This document shows positions 15,633 to 25,538 of a stretch of DNA of 64,000 bases, piece by piece. The stretch comes from Paenibacillus silviterrae (GTDB taxonomy: Bacteria > Bacillota > Bacilli > Paenibacillales > NBRC-103111). The position numbers and the translations under genes are program-made. Each line of letters begins with the position of its first letter. The first letter of the stretch is position 1. The notes beneath the pieces were generated by a model. That model was given only the letters and a program-made list of their open reading frames with translations. It was not told the DNA's origin and did no database searches. The stretch covers positions 310,001 through 374,000 of the forward strand of contig NZ_JASKUT010000002.1 in NCBI RefSeq assembly GCF_030167925.1, read 5' to 3'.

Positions 15633-17324
15633 ATGACCGAGAAGAAGGATTTACGGATTCGGAGCAAGGTTATCAGCGAGGGGGTGAATAGAGTACCGAA
15701 CAGGGCCATGCTGCGAGCCGTCGGCTTTACTGATGATGATTTTCAAAAGCCGATGATCGGCGTAGCCAGTACATGGAGTGAAGTGACCCCGTGCAATATG
15801 CACATCAACGAGCTGGCTGTGCAGGCGAAGCAAGGGGTTCGAGAACATGGCGGAGCGCCGCTTATTTTTAATACGATTACAGTATCCGACGGCATTTCGA
15901 TGGGTCATGGAGGGATGCTCTTCTCGCTGCCAAGCCGTGAAGCTATCGCGGATTCGATTGAGATCGTTGCCGGAGCCGAGCGCTTCGACGGGCTCGTTGC
16001 TATCGGGGGCTGCGATAAGAACACCCCGGCTTGCTTGATGGCAATCGGCCGGATGAACCTTCCCTCCGTCTATGTTTACGGGGGAACGATTCAGCCTGGC
16101 CGTCTTGACGGCAGGAACATCGATATCGTTACGGCTTTCGAGGCGGTCGGCCAATATCATGACGGGAAAATGACGGAAGAACAGCTCCATAAGATTGAAT
16201 GCAGTGCTTGCCCGGGGCCAGGCTCGTGCGGCGGGATGTATACGGCGAACACCATGGCCGCTGCCGCGGAAGCGATGGGGATGAGTCTCCCGGGGTCCTC
16301 TTCGACCCCTGCGATTTCCTCCCTGAAAGCAGCGGAATGTGCCGAAGCGGGAAGGCAGGTCTTGGCTTTGCTTGAGCAGGAGATCTACCCCAAAGACATT
16401 ATGACCAAGAAAGCCTTCGAAAATGCTATTACAGTAGTTATGGCCTTAGGCGGATCGACGAATGCCTTCTTGCATCTGCTGGCGATTGCGCATTCGGTTG
16501 GGGTGGATGTAAGCTTGGACGATTTTGAGCGAATCCGTTTGCGGGTTCCCCACCTTGCCGACCTGAAGCCGAGCGGTCACTATGCCATGCAGGATTTGAA
16601 CGAGATTGGCGGTGTGCCCGGTGTGATGAAGCTGCTGCTGGCGGAGGGTCTTCTTCATGGGGAATGCCTTACGGTAACCGGCAAAACCTTGGCGGAAAAT
16701 TTGTCCGAGGCTGAATCGCTTCCTGATGGCCAAGAGATCATACGTCCGATAGGTCAGCCGCTTAAGCCGAGCGGACCGCTCGTTGTTCTGAAAGGAAATC
16801 TTTCTCCTGAGGGGGCCGTTGCGAAAATGTCAGGGATGAAGAAACAGCGTTTCGTCGGTCCGGCCAAGGTATTTGACAGTGAGGAAGCAGCAACGGAGGC
16901 GATAGTAAAGGATGAGATTCAAAAAGGGGACGTGCTTGTCATCCGCTACTGCGGGCCGAAGGGCGGACCGGGCATGCCGGAAATGCTGTCCGTCACAGCC
17001 CTTATCGTCGGCAAAGGACTAGGGGGAGAGGTTGCGCTGATCACGGACGGCAGATTCTCCGGCGGCTCCCATGGGTTTGTGGTGGGTCACGTCTCGCCGG
17101 AAGCACAAGTAGGCGGGCCGATCGCCCTGTTGATGAACGGGGATATCGTCACCATCGACAGTGAAACGCAGCAAATCGCGTTTGATGTATCGGAGGAGGA
17201 GCGGGAGGCACGTGCGAAAGCATGGGTGCAGCCTCCGCTGAAGGTATCCTCGGGAGTACTGGCCAAATATGCCCGGCTCGTCGCTTCCGCGTCCAAAGGG
17301 GCGGTCACGGACTTAATTGAATAA
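15633..17324 (+). CDS. ilvD: Dihydroxy-acid dehydratase
   Basis: A full-length enzyme of 563 residues that dehydrates 2,3-dihydroxy-isovalerate and -methylvalerate to the 2-keto acids in valine/isoleucine and pantothenate synthesis. Iron-sulfur ligands are visible at Cys54 (TPCNMH), Cys127 (GGCDKNTP) and near residue 200 ([16 protein letters not shown]). Magnesium-site and substrate motifs ([42 protein letters not shown]) are intact. ATG 15633 follows GGAG. It stands alone, with its own promoter and a hairpin behind it, not in an ilv operon. Close relatives act as sugar-acid dehydratases, but the conserved motifs and length fit IlvD. Confidence 0.95.
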   Translation: MTEKKDLRIRSKVISEGVNRVPNRAMLRAVGFTDDDFQKPMIGVASTWSEVTPCNMHINELAVQAKQGVREHGGAPLIFNTITVSDGISMGHGGMLFSLPSREAIADSIEIVAGAERFDGLVAIGGCDKNTPACLMAIGRMNLPSVYVYGGTIQPGRLDGRNIDIVTAFEAVGQYHDGKMTEEQLHKIECSACPGPGSCGGMYTANTMAAAAEAMGMSLPGSSSTPAISSLKAAECAEAGRQVLALLEQEIYPKDIMTKKAFENAITVVMALGGSTNAFLHLLAIAHSVGVDVSLDDFERIRLRVPHLADLKPSGHYAMQDLNEIGGVPGVMKLLLAEGLLHGECLTVTGKTLAENLSEAESLPDGQEIIRPIGQPLKPSGPLVVLKGNLSPEGAVAKMSGMKKQRFVGPAKVFDSEEAATEAIVKDEIQKGDVLVIRYCGPKGGPGMPEMLSVTALIVGKGLGGEVALITDGRFSGGSHGFVVGHVSPEAQVGGPIALLMNGDIVTIDSETQQIAFDVSEEEREARAKAWVQPPLKVSSGVLAKYARLVASASKGAVTDLIE

Positions 17325-17334
17325 ACGAATATGT

Positions 17335-17367
17335 GTCCAAGGCCGCCGACTACCGGCAGCCTTGGAC
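17335..17367 (+). terminator. Hairpin after ilvD (weak T run)
   Basis: GTCCAAGGC (17335-17343) pairs perfectly with GCCTTGGAC (17359-17367). No T run follows, so it may be an mRNA-end stabiliser or a factor-assisted terminator. Confidence 0.55.
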
Positions 17368-17538
17368 TGAATGATGCTCGGAAATACGTATTGCATTTAA
17401 CAGTTTTATCCACTAAAATTAGTAGTGAAAAAGAAGTTACCTTTAATGAAACCGCTTCCTGAACTTCCTGCCTCTGAACTGCCGCATCGATTCAACGCCA
17501 GATGACCCCAAACGAGCTCCTTTACCTTGTTCTTTACT

Positions 17539-17567
17539 CATCAGCACTACAATGCGTAGTGGTGATG
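17539..17567. promoter_or_regulatory. Long inverted repeat upstream of the CAO-N/propeller gene
   Basis: CATCAGCACTAC (17539-17550) and GTAGTGGTGATG (17556-17567) are 12-base arms with one mismatch around AATGC. It lies 38 bp before the start codon. It could be an operator or a 5' leader hairpin; I could not place a convincing -35/-10 pair around it. Confidence 0.45.
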
Positions 17568-17604
17568 TTGCTAAACATACACCCATTTAAGGAGGCTTAT
17601 TGTA

Positions 17605-19248
17605 ATGAGCAGAAAAAAATGGTTATCGACCGCCGCTGTATTGACATGCAGCCTGATGTTTTCTACGTCGGTCGGATGGGCAGCCGGGTCAGTCAAATCG
17701 GATATGCCGGTTAAGGTAAACGGGAAAGACGCTTCGTTCGCAAGTCAAGCAATCTTGGTAGAGAGCAGCCTTTATGCCCCCTACGAGGCTGTGGCTAAGC
17801 AGTTGGGAGCCGAAGCGAAATGGGATAGTCGGACAAGCATGCTAACCTTCCAGAAGGAAAGCAATATTTTGGAGCTTACGGCAGGGAAGGCCTACCGGGT
17901 GAACGGTTTGGAGAGAGTAACCTCCACACCGCTGCAGGTCATAGACGGGGCTGTTTTTGTTCCTGTACGCCTGGCGTTTGAAGCCTTCGGTTATCAAATC
18001 GGATATGAATCGAAGACGAGGCTCGTCCAGATGAGCACAGCCACGGACGCGAAGCCGTCTATTAAAGTGCACGGCATTACTCCCGGCGGGTACGTAGTCG
18101 GTAACGAGCTAAAGGTATCGGTATTCGCTTTTAACCATCTCTTGAAGGATTTCAATATTGTCAAAGAAGCTAAGGCGGGTGAAGGCCATGTTCACCTGTG
18201 GCTCGATTCCGAGAAACTCGATGCTCCTTCTGCAGTGAAAGCTTATAAGAATGAGGCGGTTGTATTTAAGGACTTGCGCCCGGGAGAGCATACGCTGACG
18301 GTCCAGTTAGTCGGCAACGATCACAAGCCGGTTGTGCCCGAAGTGAAGCAGGTAATCAAGTTTAACTCCGTGGATGTTTCCATCGCAGCGGACCTTGATC
18401 CGGAGAAAGCGACCGGAATGCGAATCGAAGGAATCATTGCGGACGACCAGCATCGAGTCTTTACTGTAGAGATGGACTCGAAGAAGCTGTACCGCATTAT
18501 GGGGAAAAGCGGGAAGGTGGAAGTATTGACGGAGCTGCCCCGGATGGCTACGGGCATGGCTTTTGATGCAGCTGGCCATTTGTACATAGCAAGCGGCGGT
18601 ATGGAAGGGGTTATTTACAAAGTTACCAAACAAGACCTCATAGGCGATGCATTCGACACCTCTAAAGTCGAAACGTACGCAAGCGGCGTACAAGGCGCTA
18701 ACGGATTAACCTTCGATGCCAAAGGGAATCTTTATGTGAGCGGAGGGGCGAACGGAAATATTTATAAGGTCACACCGGATGGCGAGGTAAGCACCTACAA
18801 AAGCGGATTGACTGCAGCCCGCTCCGTACAGATGATCACCGTTAACGGCGTAGCCTTCGGAAAGGACGGCAAGCTTTACGTGGCTAATACAAGCTCAGGC
18901 GAGGTGAGCCGGTTCGCGATCAACGAAGACGGCTCCCTGGGTGCTTCTGAGCTGGTAGCTCAAAGCGAGCTGTTATATGGTGCTGACGGATTGACGATCG
19001 GTCCGGACGGGGATGTATATGTTGCGGCGAACGAACGGAACGCCATTGTTCGCGTCTCGCTTGACGGCCAAGTGAGGGAGGTAACTCAAAACGGAAACAA
19101 AGGTCCGCTGGAGTTCCCGGCGAGCTTGCATTTTGTCGGCACTACGCTATATATAAGCAACTTTGACCTGCCGCGCGGGGATAATCTCCCTAACGACCCG
19201 GGAATCGGATCTTCCGTCGCCAAAATCGAGTTCGCCGAAAAAAAATAA
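17605..19248 (+). CDS. Secreted protein with copper-amine-oxidase N-terminal domain and SMP-30/NHL-type beta-propeller
   Basis: 547 residues. A signal peptide (about 1-26, ending GWAAG) is followed by a copper amine oxidase N-terminal-like domain (about 35-150: VKVNGKDASF, APYEAVAKQLGAEAKWDSRTSMLTF, FVPVRLAFEAFGYQIGYES), a beta-sandwich region (about 155-260), then propeller strands with repeats such as GMAFDAAGHLYIASG, GLTFDAKGNLYVSGG, GVAFGKDGKLYVAN and GLTIGPDGDVYVA. In Firmicutes the CAO-N domain is a wall-associated stalk, not an oxidase; no oxidase core is present. The propeller may be a lactonase-like enzyme or a binding module. GGAGG precedes ATG 17605. It stands alone between a hairpin and a terminator. 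Confidence 0.85.
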   Translation: MSRKKWLSTAAVLTCSLMFSTSVGWAAGSVKSDMPVKVNGKDASFASQAILVESSLYAPYEAVAKQLGAEAKWDSRTSMLTFQKESNILELTAGKAYRVNGLERVTSTPLQVIDGAVFVPVRLAFEAFGYQIGYESKTRLVQMSTATDAKPSIKVHGITPGGYVVGNELKVSVFAFNHLLKDFNIVKEAKAGEGHVHLWLDSEKLDAPSAVKAYKNEAVVFKDLRPGEHTLTVQLVGNDHKPVVPEVKQVIKFNSVDVSIAADLDPEKATGMRIEGIIADDQHRVFTVEMDSKKLYRIMGKSGKVEVLTELPRMATGMAFDAAGHLYIASGGMEGVIYKVTKQDLIGDAFDTSKVETYASGVQGANGLTFDAKGNLYVSGGANGNIYKVTPDGEVSTYKSGLTAARSVQMITVNGVAFGKDGKLYVANTSSGEVSRFAINEDGSLGASELVAQSELLYGADGLTIGPDGDVYVAANERNAIVRVSLDGQVREVTQNGNKGPLEFPASLHFVGTTLYISNFDLPRGDNLPNDPGIGSSVAKIEFAEKK

Positions 19249-19270
19249 GCTGAAGAGAGTAAGGCATTCA

Positions 19271-19311
19271 AACCGATAATCGTCCTACCGGACGTCGTTA
19301 TCGGTTTTTTT
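19271..19311 (+). terminator. Intrinsic terminator after the CAO-N/propeller gene
   Basis: AACCGATAA (19271-19279) pairs with TTATCGGTT (19298-19306), with a GTCC/GGAC inner stem, followed by T's. Confidence 0.88.
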
Positions 19312-19381
19312 GATGCTTTAAGCGGAGCTCAAGAAGTTCCCTTTGAACCCGAGCGCACTTTCCCAACCAAAGGGGGGCAAA

Positions 19382-19558
19382 GCTGCTAAAGTGCAGAAAT
19401 CCACGGTCCCAAGTGAGGTTCAGAACGAAATTTGTGAGAATAGGCATCTTTGGGAGAGTACAAAGGCTGAAAAGAGGGTAATGGTCTTGGAATGTTGTAT
19501 ATACGCAGAAATCTATTTGGTTACGCTATAAATTGTGGAAAAAAGTTGTATTTTTGCA
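19382..19558. repeat. Dispersed intergenic repeat, copy B
   Basis: This aligns end to end with copy A at 6860-7037. Just outside its left end, GCACTTT (19355-19361) and AAAGTGC (19388-19394) form an inverted repeat reaching into the element. The rest of 19312-19823 holds no gene that I can support. Confidence 0.75.
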
Positions 19559-19823
19559 GGAATATGTAGTTTGAAGATTACTAGGTTCGCCCGGCGACCG
19601 GGATGTATTTTGATCAAATCGACGGTAAGGATAGGAACCTATCCCGAGAATTACAAAGGAGTCCATGGAGAGCCAAGCAAGGAGTGGATCCGAAAGTTTA
19701 ATTTTTTTATACAACAATGAAATAGAGTGCAAGTCAGCTGATAACTCCGTGCATTAAAAACGGATGGTATATAGTGTAAATTGAAATAGAAAGATCTTAT
19801 TTAATACATTTAGGAGGGGGCTT

Positions 19824-21119
19824 ATGAAAAATATGGGCAAAGCATTCGTTGGTTCTTGTATTGCCGGCTCGATTCTCCTTTCGGGCTGCTCCGGGGGCCT
19901 GCCTGCGGCGGAAAACGTGAAGAACAATCCCGCAGCTATCAGTACAGACCCGGTAACCATCACGATGAGCATGGACACCAACATTGATGAAGATTTGATC
20001 ACTCACATTCAAGAGCAAGTGAAGAAGAAGCATCCTAACATCACCCTGGAGCTGATCAAGCCCGGCAAAGGAACCAGTCTGGCCGAATTAATCACAGCAG
20101 GTCAAACGCCGGATCTCGTGCTTACTTACAACGGCAAGCTCGCTTCCTACCAAGACATGGAGCTGCTTTACGATATGACGCCGTTAGTGAAGCAGCATAA
20201 TGTCGATTTAAGCCGGTTCGAGCCTTATATTTTGGAGGATTCCAAGATCGCCTCGGCCAAGGATGAGCTTTACGGCCTTCCGATCAGCTTAAATTACCAT
20301 GCTTTGTATTACAACAAAGATATTTTTGATAAATTCGGCGTACCGTATCCGACGGACGGTATGACTTGGGATCAGGTGCTTCAGCTGTCCAAGAAGGTGA
20401 CCGGTATGGACAACGGCACGCAAATACGAGGTTTTGATCCCGGCAACAGCGTCATCTGGGTTTCCCAGCCGTTAGGTATCGCCGCGGTCGATCCGAAAAC
20501 CGATAAAGCCACTATCAATAACGATCAGTGGAAGCAAGTGTTCGAAATGGTGAAAGCGTTTTACTCCATCCCGGGCAATGAGCCGAAAGGCTCGGGGAAG
20601 GACGCCTTCCTGAAAGAGAAAACCGTCGCGATGTACACGGATTTGAGCATCATTAACGATTTGGAGCTAGCGTCAAAGAACGCATTGAACTGGGATATGG
20701 TGCAGTACCCGAGCTATCCGGAAAAACCGAACGTCTATGGAAATGCCAGTGTCAATATGCTGATGATTACGCAAACGAGCCGGCATAAGGAGCAGGCGCT
20801 TCAGGTCATCAATGTAGCGATCTCGGACGAAGTTCAACTGGAAAGCGCCAGAAAGGGGCGAGTCACTCCTCTGAAGGATCCCAAATTCAAATCCGAGTTC
20901 GGCGCGGCCCGCGAGGTGCTGAAAGGCAAAAACGTGCAGGGCATCTTCAAAAGCAAGCCGGTGAAATATCCGATTGCCTCGAAGTTTAGAGGAAAAGCGG
21001 AGAATATGGTCCGAAACAAATTTACCGAATACCTGAGCGGAAAAATCGACGTGAACACGGCTCTTTTCCAGCTGGAGGAAGAGATCAATAAGATGGTGCA
21101 AACCGAGTCGGTGAAGTAA
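19824..21119 (+). CDS. Extracellular solute-binding lipoprotein (orphan, paralogue of the one at 35064)
   Basis: 431 residues: signal peptide with lipobox LLSGC (Cys at about residue 22), then a family 1 sugar-binding fold. Its sequence follows the lipoprotein at 35064-36371 closely, for example HALYYNKDIFDKFGVPYP then DGMTW, and NWDMVQYPS against NWDLVQYPS. There are no permease or ATPase genes beside it; instead an AraC regulator is encoded convergently and a GH31 enzyme follows. It may work with permeases elsewhere, or act as a ligand sensor for the locus. AGGAGGGGG precedes ATG 19824. It ends one base before the stop of the opposing araC gene. Confidence 0.9.
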   Translation: MKNMGKAFVGSCIAGSILLSGCSGGLPAAENVKNNPAAISTDPVTITMSMDTNIDEDLITHIQEQVKKKHPNITLELIKPGKGTSLAELITAGQTPDLVLTYNGKLASYQDMELLYDMTPLVKQHNVDLSRFEPYILEDSKIASAKDELYGLPISLNYHALYYNKDIFDKFGVPYPTDGMTWDQVLQLSKKVTGMDNGTQIRGFDPGNSVIWVSQPLGIAAVDPKTDKATINNDQWKQVFEMVKAFYSIPGNEPKGSGKDAFLKEKTVAMYTDLSIINDLELASKNALNWDMVQYPSYPEKPNVYGNASVNMLMITQTSRHKEQALQVINVAISDEVQLESARKGRVTPLKDPKFKSEFGAAREVLKGKNVQGIFKSKPVKYPIASKFRGKAENMVRNKFTEYLSGKIDVNTALFQLEEEINKMVQTESVK

Positions 21120-21926
21120 TTACAGTTGATGAGTCCTGCGGTAGAGCGAAGGGCTCATCTTTAATTTTTTGGAGAACAGCCTGCTTAAGTAATAGCCGTT
21201 CTCGTAACCGCATTGCTCGGCCACCTCTTCTATGGTAAGCGACCCGGTAATCAACAACGTGCAGGCCTTCTGTAGACGAATGCGGGTTAGATACTCGCTC
21301 GGGGTCGAACCGAGGGCAGCCTGAAATCTTCGAGTGAATTGCACAGGGTTCAGACCGAGTGAATCGGACAGCGACTTCATACGGAAGGGCTCGAAGGCCT
21401 TCTGTTTGATCAAGGTAACGGCGTGTTCCATGAGCGGATCGTGGCGTAGAGGCGCTTTGATCTCAGGCTGCCCGGACTCGAAGCAGTACAAGTACAAAAT
21501 GTCCTTCAGGTGAAGGGAAATCCAAGCCAAATGAAAAGGGTCTGTAAGGTCAGGCAGCTGCTTTATGCGATAATAATCCGAGGCGAGCCTGCGGGTATCT
21601 CTGATCGTAATTTTACCGACAGGCATCGTTTCGTGGAAAGGCACGATAGGGTCGCTGCCATTCGTCCATTGAAACCGGAAGAAGAAGAAAGAAAGCGGTG
21701 TCAAGACTTCCCGATAAAAGGGAGCGCCGGGCGGGCAAACGACAATATCGCCGAATACGGCCGTTCCCGAATGCTCCATGATTTCGTACTCAAAAGCGCC
21801 GTCCTCGACGGCAAAAATGATCCATTCATTATAGGTATCCACCTTATACGAGAATTGCTGCTTTTGATCCCAATAAGTACATTGAATCAATTGGGGATGG
21901 AAAGACCAGAACGGTAATAAGGCCAT
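21120..21926 (-). CDS. AraC family transcriptional regulator with cupin-type sensor domain
   Basis: 268 residues. The N-terminal half is a cupin-like ligand domain (about 1-150: GTAVFGDIVVCPPGAPFYREV). The C-terminal double helix-turn-helix spans about 165-265 (MKSLSDSLGLNPVQFTRRFQAALGSTPSEYLTRIRLQKACTLL and IEEVAEQCGYENGYYLSRLFSKKLKMSPSLYRR). GGAGGG lies eight bases before ATG 21926. It diverges from the GH31 gene, sharing the 136-bp AT-rich gap (21927-22062), and converges with the binding-protein gene. It likely activates the GH31 gene in response to a sugar. Confidence 0.92.
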   Translation of the reverse strand: MALLPFWSFHPQLIQCTYWDQKQQFSYKVDTYNEWIIFAVEDGAFEYEIMEHSGTAVFGDIVVCPPGAPFYREVLTPLSFFFFRFQWTNGSDPIVPFHETMPVGKITIRDTRRLASDYYRIKQLPDLTDPFHLAWISLHLKDILYLYCFESGQPEIKAPLRHDPLMEHAVTLIKQKAFEPFRMKSLSDSLGLNPVQFTRRFQAALGSTPSEYLTRIRLQKACTLLITGSLTIEEVAEQCGYENGYYLSRLFSKKLKMSPSLYRRTHQL

Positions 21927-22062
21927 CGTCGCAACCCTCCAGCTTTGTTGAATATGAAATTTTGTATTGATTATATATAAATACAGTGCATTTTAAAAGA
22001 AATATTCATTCTGTATAGTGAAATTAAAGATAAATTAATAAACAGGTTTGGAGGCGGAAGCC

Positions 22063-24345
22063 ATGGATCGCAAAGGATCCCGTTTAGCGGAGTGCTTTAC
22101 CCTGAAGGAGGAGCCGGGTAGGCTGATTATTGGTACGGCGAGGTATTTGATGCAGGTGGATACAACCGGATGCTGCTTTTCCTTTCATTCACCTGATCGT
22201 GAAGTCATTGCTGCGGCACATGAGATTTCGGGAATCCGATTTTCCTCTCCAAACGGAGAGGAGGTTCACGATGCGTTATCCGCTGCGCTGGTTTCCTTCA
22301 ACGAGAGTCAAGTGCACATCTGTGTGACAAATCGTAAAGGGGATCAAGCGGACGTTCGGATCGAGCCCTCCTCCAGCTTTGTTAAGCTGCAGGTGCTCCC
22401 CCGGACGGAGGGAAGGTATACCATTGACGCAAGGACGGCGCCGCTGCAGCCGGTATACGGGCTTGGAGATCACGGAGGCTATGGAGATAGCACGGACGTA
22501 TTCGGTATCACCGACAATCACTTTTTGAATGCGAACGACGGCAAACGTTTCGTGTCCAATTTCGCCGTGTTTCCGGCGTCAGGCTTTGCGCAGGTGCTTT
22601 TTGAAGACGGTGTAAAGCGGGTGAGAATCAACGGGGAAGAGAACGCGCTGGGGGCGTCCGGCGTCACAGCGGTCTCCAGTCTATACTATTTTATCGGGCC
22701 GCCGGAGCAAATTTATATGGATTATAAGCTGGCGCGACATCGGGAAGGATACCCCGACCTGAAGCCGAAGTACGATTTTTTCGAGGTTGGTTATGAAGCC
22801 TTCGGGTCATTGGGGTGGAATACATATCAGCAGTCCGTGCAGGAGGACCTTCAAGCCTATATTGATAAAGGTTATCGTTTAAAATGGGCCGTCATCGGCT
22901 CCGGATTTTGGAAGGGAGACCGGCAAGCGGACGATCAGGGGGCTACCACCAGCTTCGGAATATGGGATGATGAATACGAGGAAGGAAGAGCGGACGGGCT
23001 GCCCAATCCCAGGTATCCGGACAAGGAGGGGTTGAAAGATTTTTTCCACTCCCGCGGGATGAAGCTGATTCTTGGGCTGCGGATTAGCTTTAAGGCACTC
23101 CCTGAGCATGGGGGACATTACAACGCTTTGAATGACGGTAACTTTATTCAGGAAGGACTGGAACGGGGCTATTTCGTAACCGATGAGAAGGGGAGTCCGA
23201 TCACGTACCGGGTTCAGTTTCCGAAAGGGGCCGTTTACTTGTTGGACGCCCGGAAGCCCGATGCGGTGAATTGGTATTCGTCTCTGGCAAGGCTTTGGGG
23301 GGCAGACGGCTTCAAGGAGGATACGATGCTGAAGGACGGCGCGCTGCTTCGTAATGATGCCAAATGCAATGCGACAAACGCCAAGCTGATGGAGGCCGGC
23401 TATTACTCGATGGTTCGTAATGCTGCCTACTCCGTGCCGGGGGAGATTTTGCGGCTGGAGGATACGATGTACGGCATGGATCAGGACCGCCCGGCCATTA
23501 ACGGGCTGAACTACGCGGCAAGCGGCGCGTCAAACGTCTATGTAGATATCATTGCGGGTAAATATTTGAAAACCCCGTTGACGGAGGATCAAAAGATCTA
23601 CTTTGTGCGCAATGCCATGTTTGCTGCCGTGTTCCCGGCGATGTCCGTAGGACTCGGACCATGGAAAATGAATCATGAAGCCTACGAGGGCATTGTCAAA
23701 AAAGCCTGTGATTGGCATTCGGCTATGGCGCCTTACATTTATAGCGCAGCTTTGGACAGCTTTCATTCAGGATATCCGCATACGATGACGCCCCTTCCGA
23801 TTGCGTATCCGACGGATACGAACACTTACGGCTTGGCTTCGAAGCAGACGAAGCAATATGAGTGGATGCTCGGCCCTTCCCTTCTGGCTGCTCCGGCTTA
23901 CGGCAGCGATTACGCCCAGGTGACGGCGAGAGACGTGTATTTGCCGGAAGGAAAGTGGATCGATTTTGAAACGGGAGCGGTCTATTATGGCCCGGTGACC
24001 TTGAAAGGTTACGAATTGCCGCCGGATAAAATTCCGGTATTTATCGGCGGGAAGGGAGTTATCGTCGTTCGAGATGAAGAGGACGGCCGGTTATACGCCG
24101 AGGTGTATCCTATTCGGCAGCAGGGCTCGCAGTATAGGTTCCGTTATCCTGACGGCAAGCATACTTCTTGTATCACGAATGATAATACAGGGTGGAATCC
24201 CGATACCTTGGAGATTGTTGAGACGGAATCTGGGGACAAAGTATCGTTCCGCTTTAACGCTTCAACAGGAGCCTGTCGTTTCCGTTTACGCGAGGGGGCT
24301 AACTACCGATTGGTAGGAGGAATGGAAGGCAACAAACAGGAGTAA
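22063..24345 (+). CDS. Glycoside hydrolase family 31 protein (alpha-glucosidase/xylosidase-like)
   Basis: About 760 residues with no signal peptide, so it should be cytosolic. An N-terminal beta-sandwich contains VYGLGDHGGYGDSTDVFGITDNHF; the TIM barrel carries KWAVIGSGFWKG, GMKLILGLRISF and ADGFKEDTM, where the Asp fits the GH31 nucleophile position; C-terminal beta domains include YPEGKWIDFETG-like text (LPEGKWIDFETGAVYYGP). The general fold fits GH31; the substrate (alpha-glucoside, xyloside or other) cannot be told. ATG 22063 has GGAGGCGG a few bases upstream; TTG at 22048 precedes that site and is not the start. It is divergent from araC and ends at a terminator. Confidence 0.85.
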   Translation: MDRKGSRLAECFTLKEEPGRLIIGTARYLMQVDTTGCCFSFHSPDREVIAAAHEISGIRFSSPNGEEVHDALSAALVSFNESQVHICVTNRKGDQADVRIEPSSSFVKLQVLPRTEGRYTIDARTAPLQPVYGLGDHGGYGDSTDVFGITDNHFLNANDGKRFVSNFAVFPASGFAQVLFEDGVKRVRINGEENALGASGVTAVSSLYYFIGPPEQIYMDYKLARHREGYPDLKPKYDFFEVGYEAFGSLGWNTYQQSVQEDLQAYIDKGYRLKWAVIGSGFWKGDRQADDQGATTSFGIWDDEYEEGRADGLPNPRYPDKEGLKDFFHSRGMKLILGLRISFKALPEHGGHYNALNDGNFIQEGLERGYFVTDEKGSPITYRVQFPKGAVYLLDARKPDAVNWYSSLARLWGADGFKEDTMLKDGALLRNDAKCNATNAKLMEAGYYSMVRNAAYSVPGEILRLEDTMYGMDQDRPAINGLNYAASGASNVYVDIIAGKYLKTPLTEDQKIYFVRNAMFAAVFPAMSVGLGPWKMNHEAYEGIVKKACDWHSAMAPYIYSAALDSFHSGYPHTMTPLPIAYPTDTNTYGLASKQTKQYEWMLGPSLLAAPAYGSDYAQVTARDVYLPEGKWIDFETGAVYYGPVTLKGYELPPDKIPVFIGGKGVIVVRDEEDGRLYAEVYPIRQQGSQYRFRYPDGKHTSCITNDNTGWNPDTLEIVETESGDKVSFRFNASTGACRFRLREGANYRLVGGMEGNKQE

Positions 24346-24420
24346 GTAGAAAGAGCAAATTGCGGAAGCAATGGAGAACTTAACGATCTCCAATTGATTC
24401 CCTATGCTTTCATGACGCGA

Positions 24421-24447
24421 AGCCGGAACTTCTTTCCGGCTTTTTTT
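24421..24447 (+). terminator. Intrinsic terminator after GH31
   Basis: AGCCGGAA (24421-24428) and TTCCGGCT (24434-24441) are perfect arms followed by TTTTTT. Confidence 0.92.
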
Positions 24448-24514
24448 ATGCAACAAAAATTGGAAATCCCCGTCTAATAGATAGCTGAGGAAGGCGAAAG
24501 GGGGATTCGGGAAG

Positions 24515-24716
24515 AAAGTTGAATCGGCTGCCTATGAGCCATTCTACTTCGAAGTTTACGACGAGAACGGGGGGCTTATGATACTATTGATTTTCAGGCG
24601 CCTGATTTTTACTTGAAGCAAGGATACGTTATCTTCGACACCTTGGAGAATACACCTCTTCACGGGGGGGAAGATTTTTCATGCAAAAAAGAATTGATAG
24701 AGACGGAGAGTGAACC
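24515..24716 (+). pseudogene. GNAT acetyltransferase remnant with internal deletion and frameshifts
   Basis: Pieces of a GNAT protein can be read in different frames: ESAAYEPFYFEVYDEN near 24515-24567, then AYDTIDFQAPDFYLKQGYVIFDTLENTPLH, the usual C-terminal end of this family, then RFFMQKRID in another frame. The breaks fall at runs of six and seven G (24569-24574 and 24664-24670), and about 70 central residues including the acetyl-CoA loop are missing. The remnant runs into the start of the next GNAT gene, so the two probably formed one unit. Confidence 0.6.
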
Positions 24717-25250
24717 ATGACACACGCGGTTGTTCCATATCAAGAGAACCATCATGATACATTAGTCGATATATGGTATAGGGCCGTTGTTCGCACCCAT
24801 ACCTTTTTGGCTGCAGAGGATATAGATTTTTACCATCAGATGGTGAAAAGCGGTGTATTGAGAGAAGTGGAAGTTTGGGTCGGTCTGAACGATAATCAAA
24901 AACCGGCCGGGTTTATTGGACTGGACGGTACGAAAATAGAGATGCTATTTGTGGATCCGAATGAACACGGAAAGGGGATCGGCAGTCGATTAATCCGATA
25001 TGCGGAGCAAATCAAAGGGAGCATTCTGCAGGTTGATGTGAATGAGCAAAATGAGGGGGCACATTCCTTCTACAAAAGACTGGGATTCGTACAAACCGGA
25101 CGTTCGGAGCTTGACGGTTCAGGGCGGCCCTTTCCCCTGCTGCATCTTGAATATCGGGGGGGGCCAGGTGAGATAGTCTGCTCTTGTCGAAGGGGGTGCG
25201 GGAATGAAGGCATTGAAAGCAACAGGAGAGGCATCATGCATAGCAGCTGA
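24717..25250 (+). CDS. GNAT family N-acetyltransferase
   Basis: 177 residues. The GNAT core shows the beta4 and acetyl-CoA loop IEMLFVDPNEHGKGIGSRLIRYAEQ (about residues 80-104, with the GKGIGS pyrophosphate loop) and the C-terminal NEQNEGAHSFYKRLGFVQTGRSELDGSGRPFPLLHLEY, like YjaB-type enzymes. Family members normally end near LHLEY. Here about 30 extra, non-conserved, Cys/Arg-rich residues follow an eight-base G run at 25156-25163, so the true end may have been shifted. The substrate is unknown. The remaining 25251-25450 holds no gene that I can support. Confidence 0.8.
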   Translation: MTHAVVPYQENHHDTLVDIWYRAVVRTHTFLAAEDIDFYHQMVKSGVLREVEVWVGLNDNQKPAGFIGLDGTKIEMLFVDPNEHGKGIGSRLIRYAEQIKGSILQVDVNEQNEGAHSFYKRLGFVQTGRSELDGSGRPFPLLHLEYRGGPGEIVCSCRRGCGNEGIESNRRGIMHSS

Positions 25251-25451
25251 ACCGAAGTCCGTTGCAGTGAGATAGGAAAGTTATCTATAAGAAAAAAATC
25301 CTTTGCTCATCCTTGGCGGACACGTTAAAGTTATAACGGAAGAAGACTCTGCCGATTCGGGTGCCCATCCATTCGATCTCCCGCGGTGCATTTCCGCATG
25401 ACAGGAACAAGTACTCTCTTAGCGATTTACAAATAAATTACGTGAAGGGTA

Positions 25452-25480
25452 TTGACTTGTGGAACTGTAAACACTATTGT
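25452..25480 (+). promoter_or_regulatory. Promoter of the DHA2 efflux gene
   Basis: TTGACT (25452-25457), a 17-bp spacer and TATTGT (25475-25480). No regulator gene is adjacent. Confidence 0.5.
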
Positions 25481-25538
25481 AACAGATAGCAGACCGAATC
25501 CAGGGTCTCGTACAGACAGATATTTATAGGAGAAGGAA

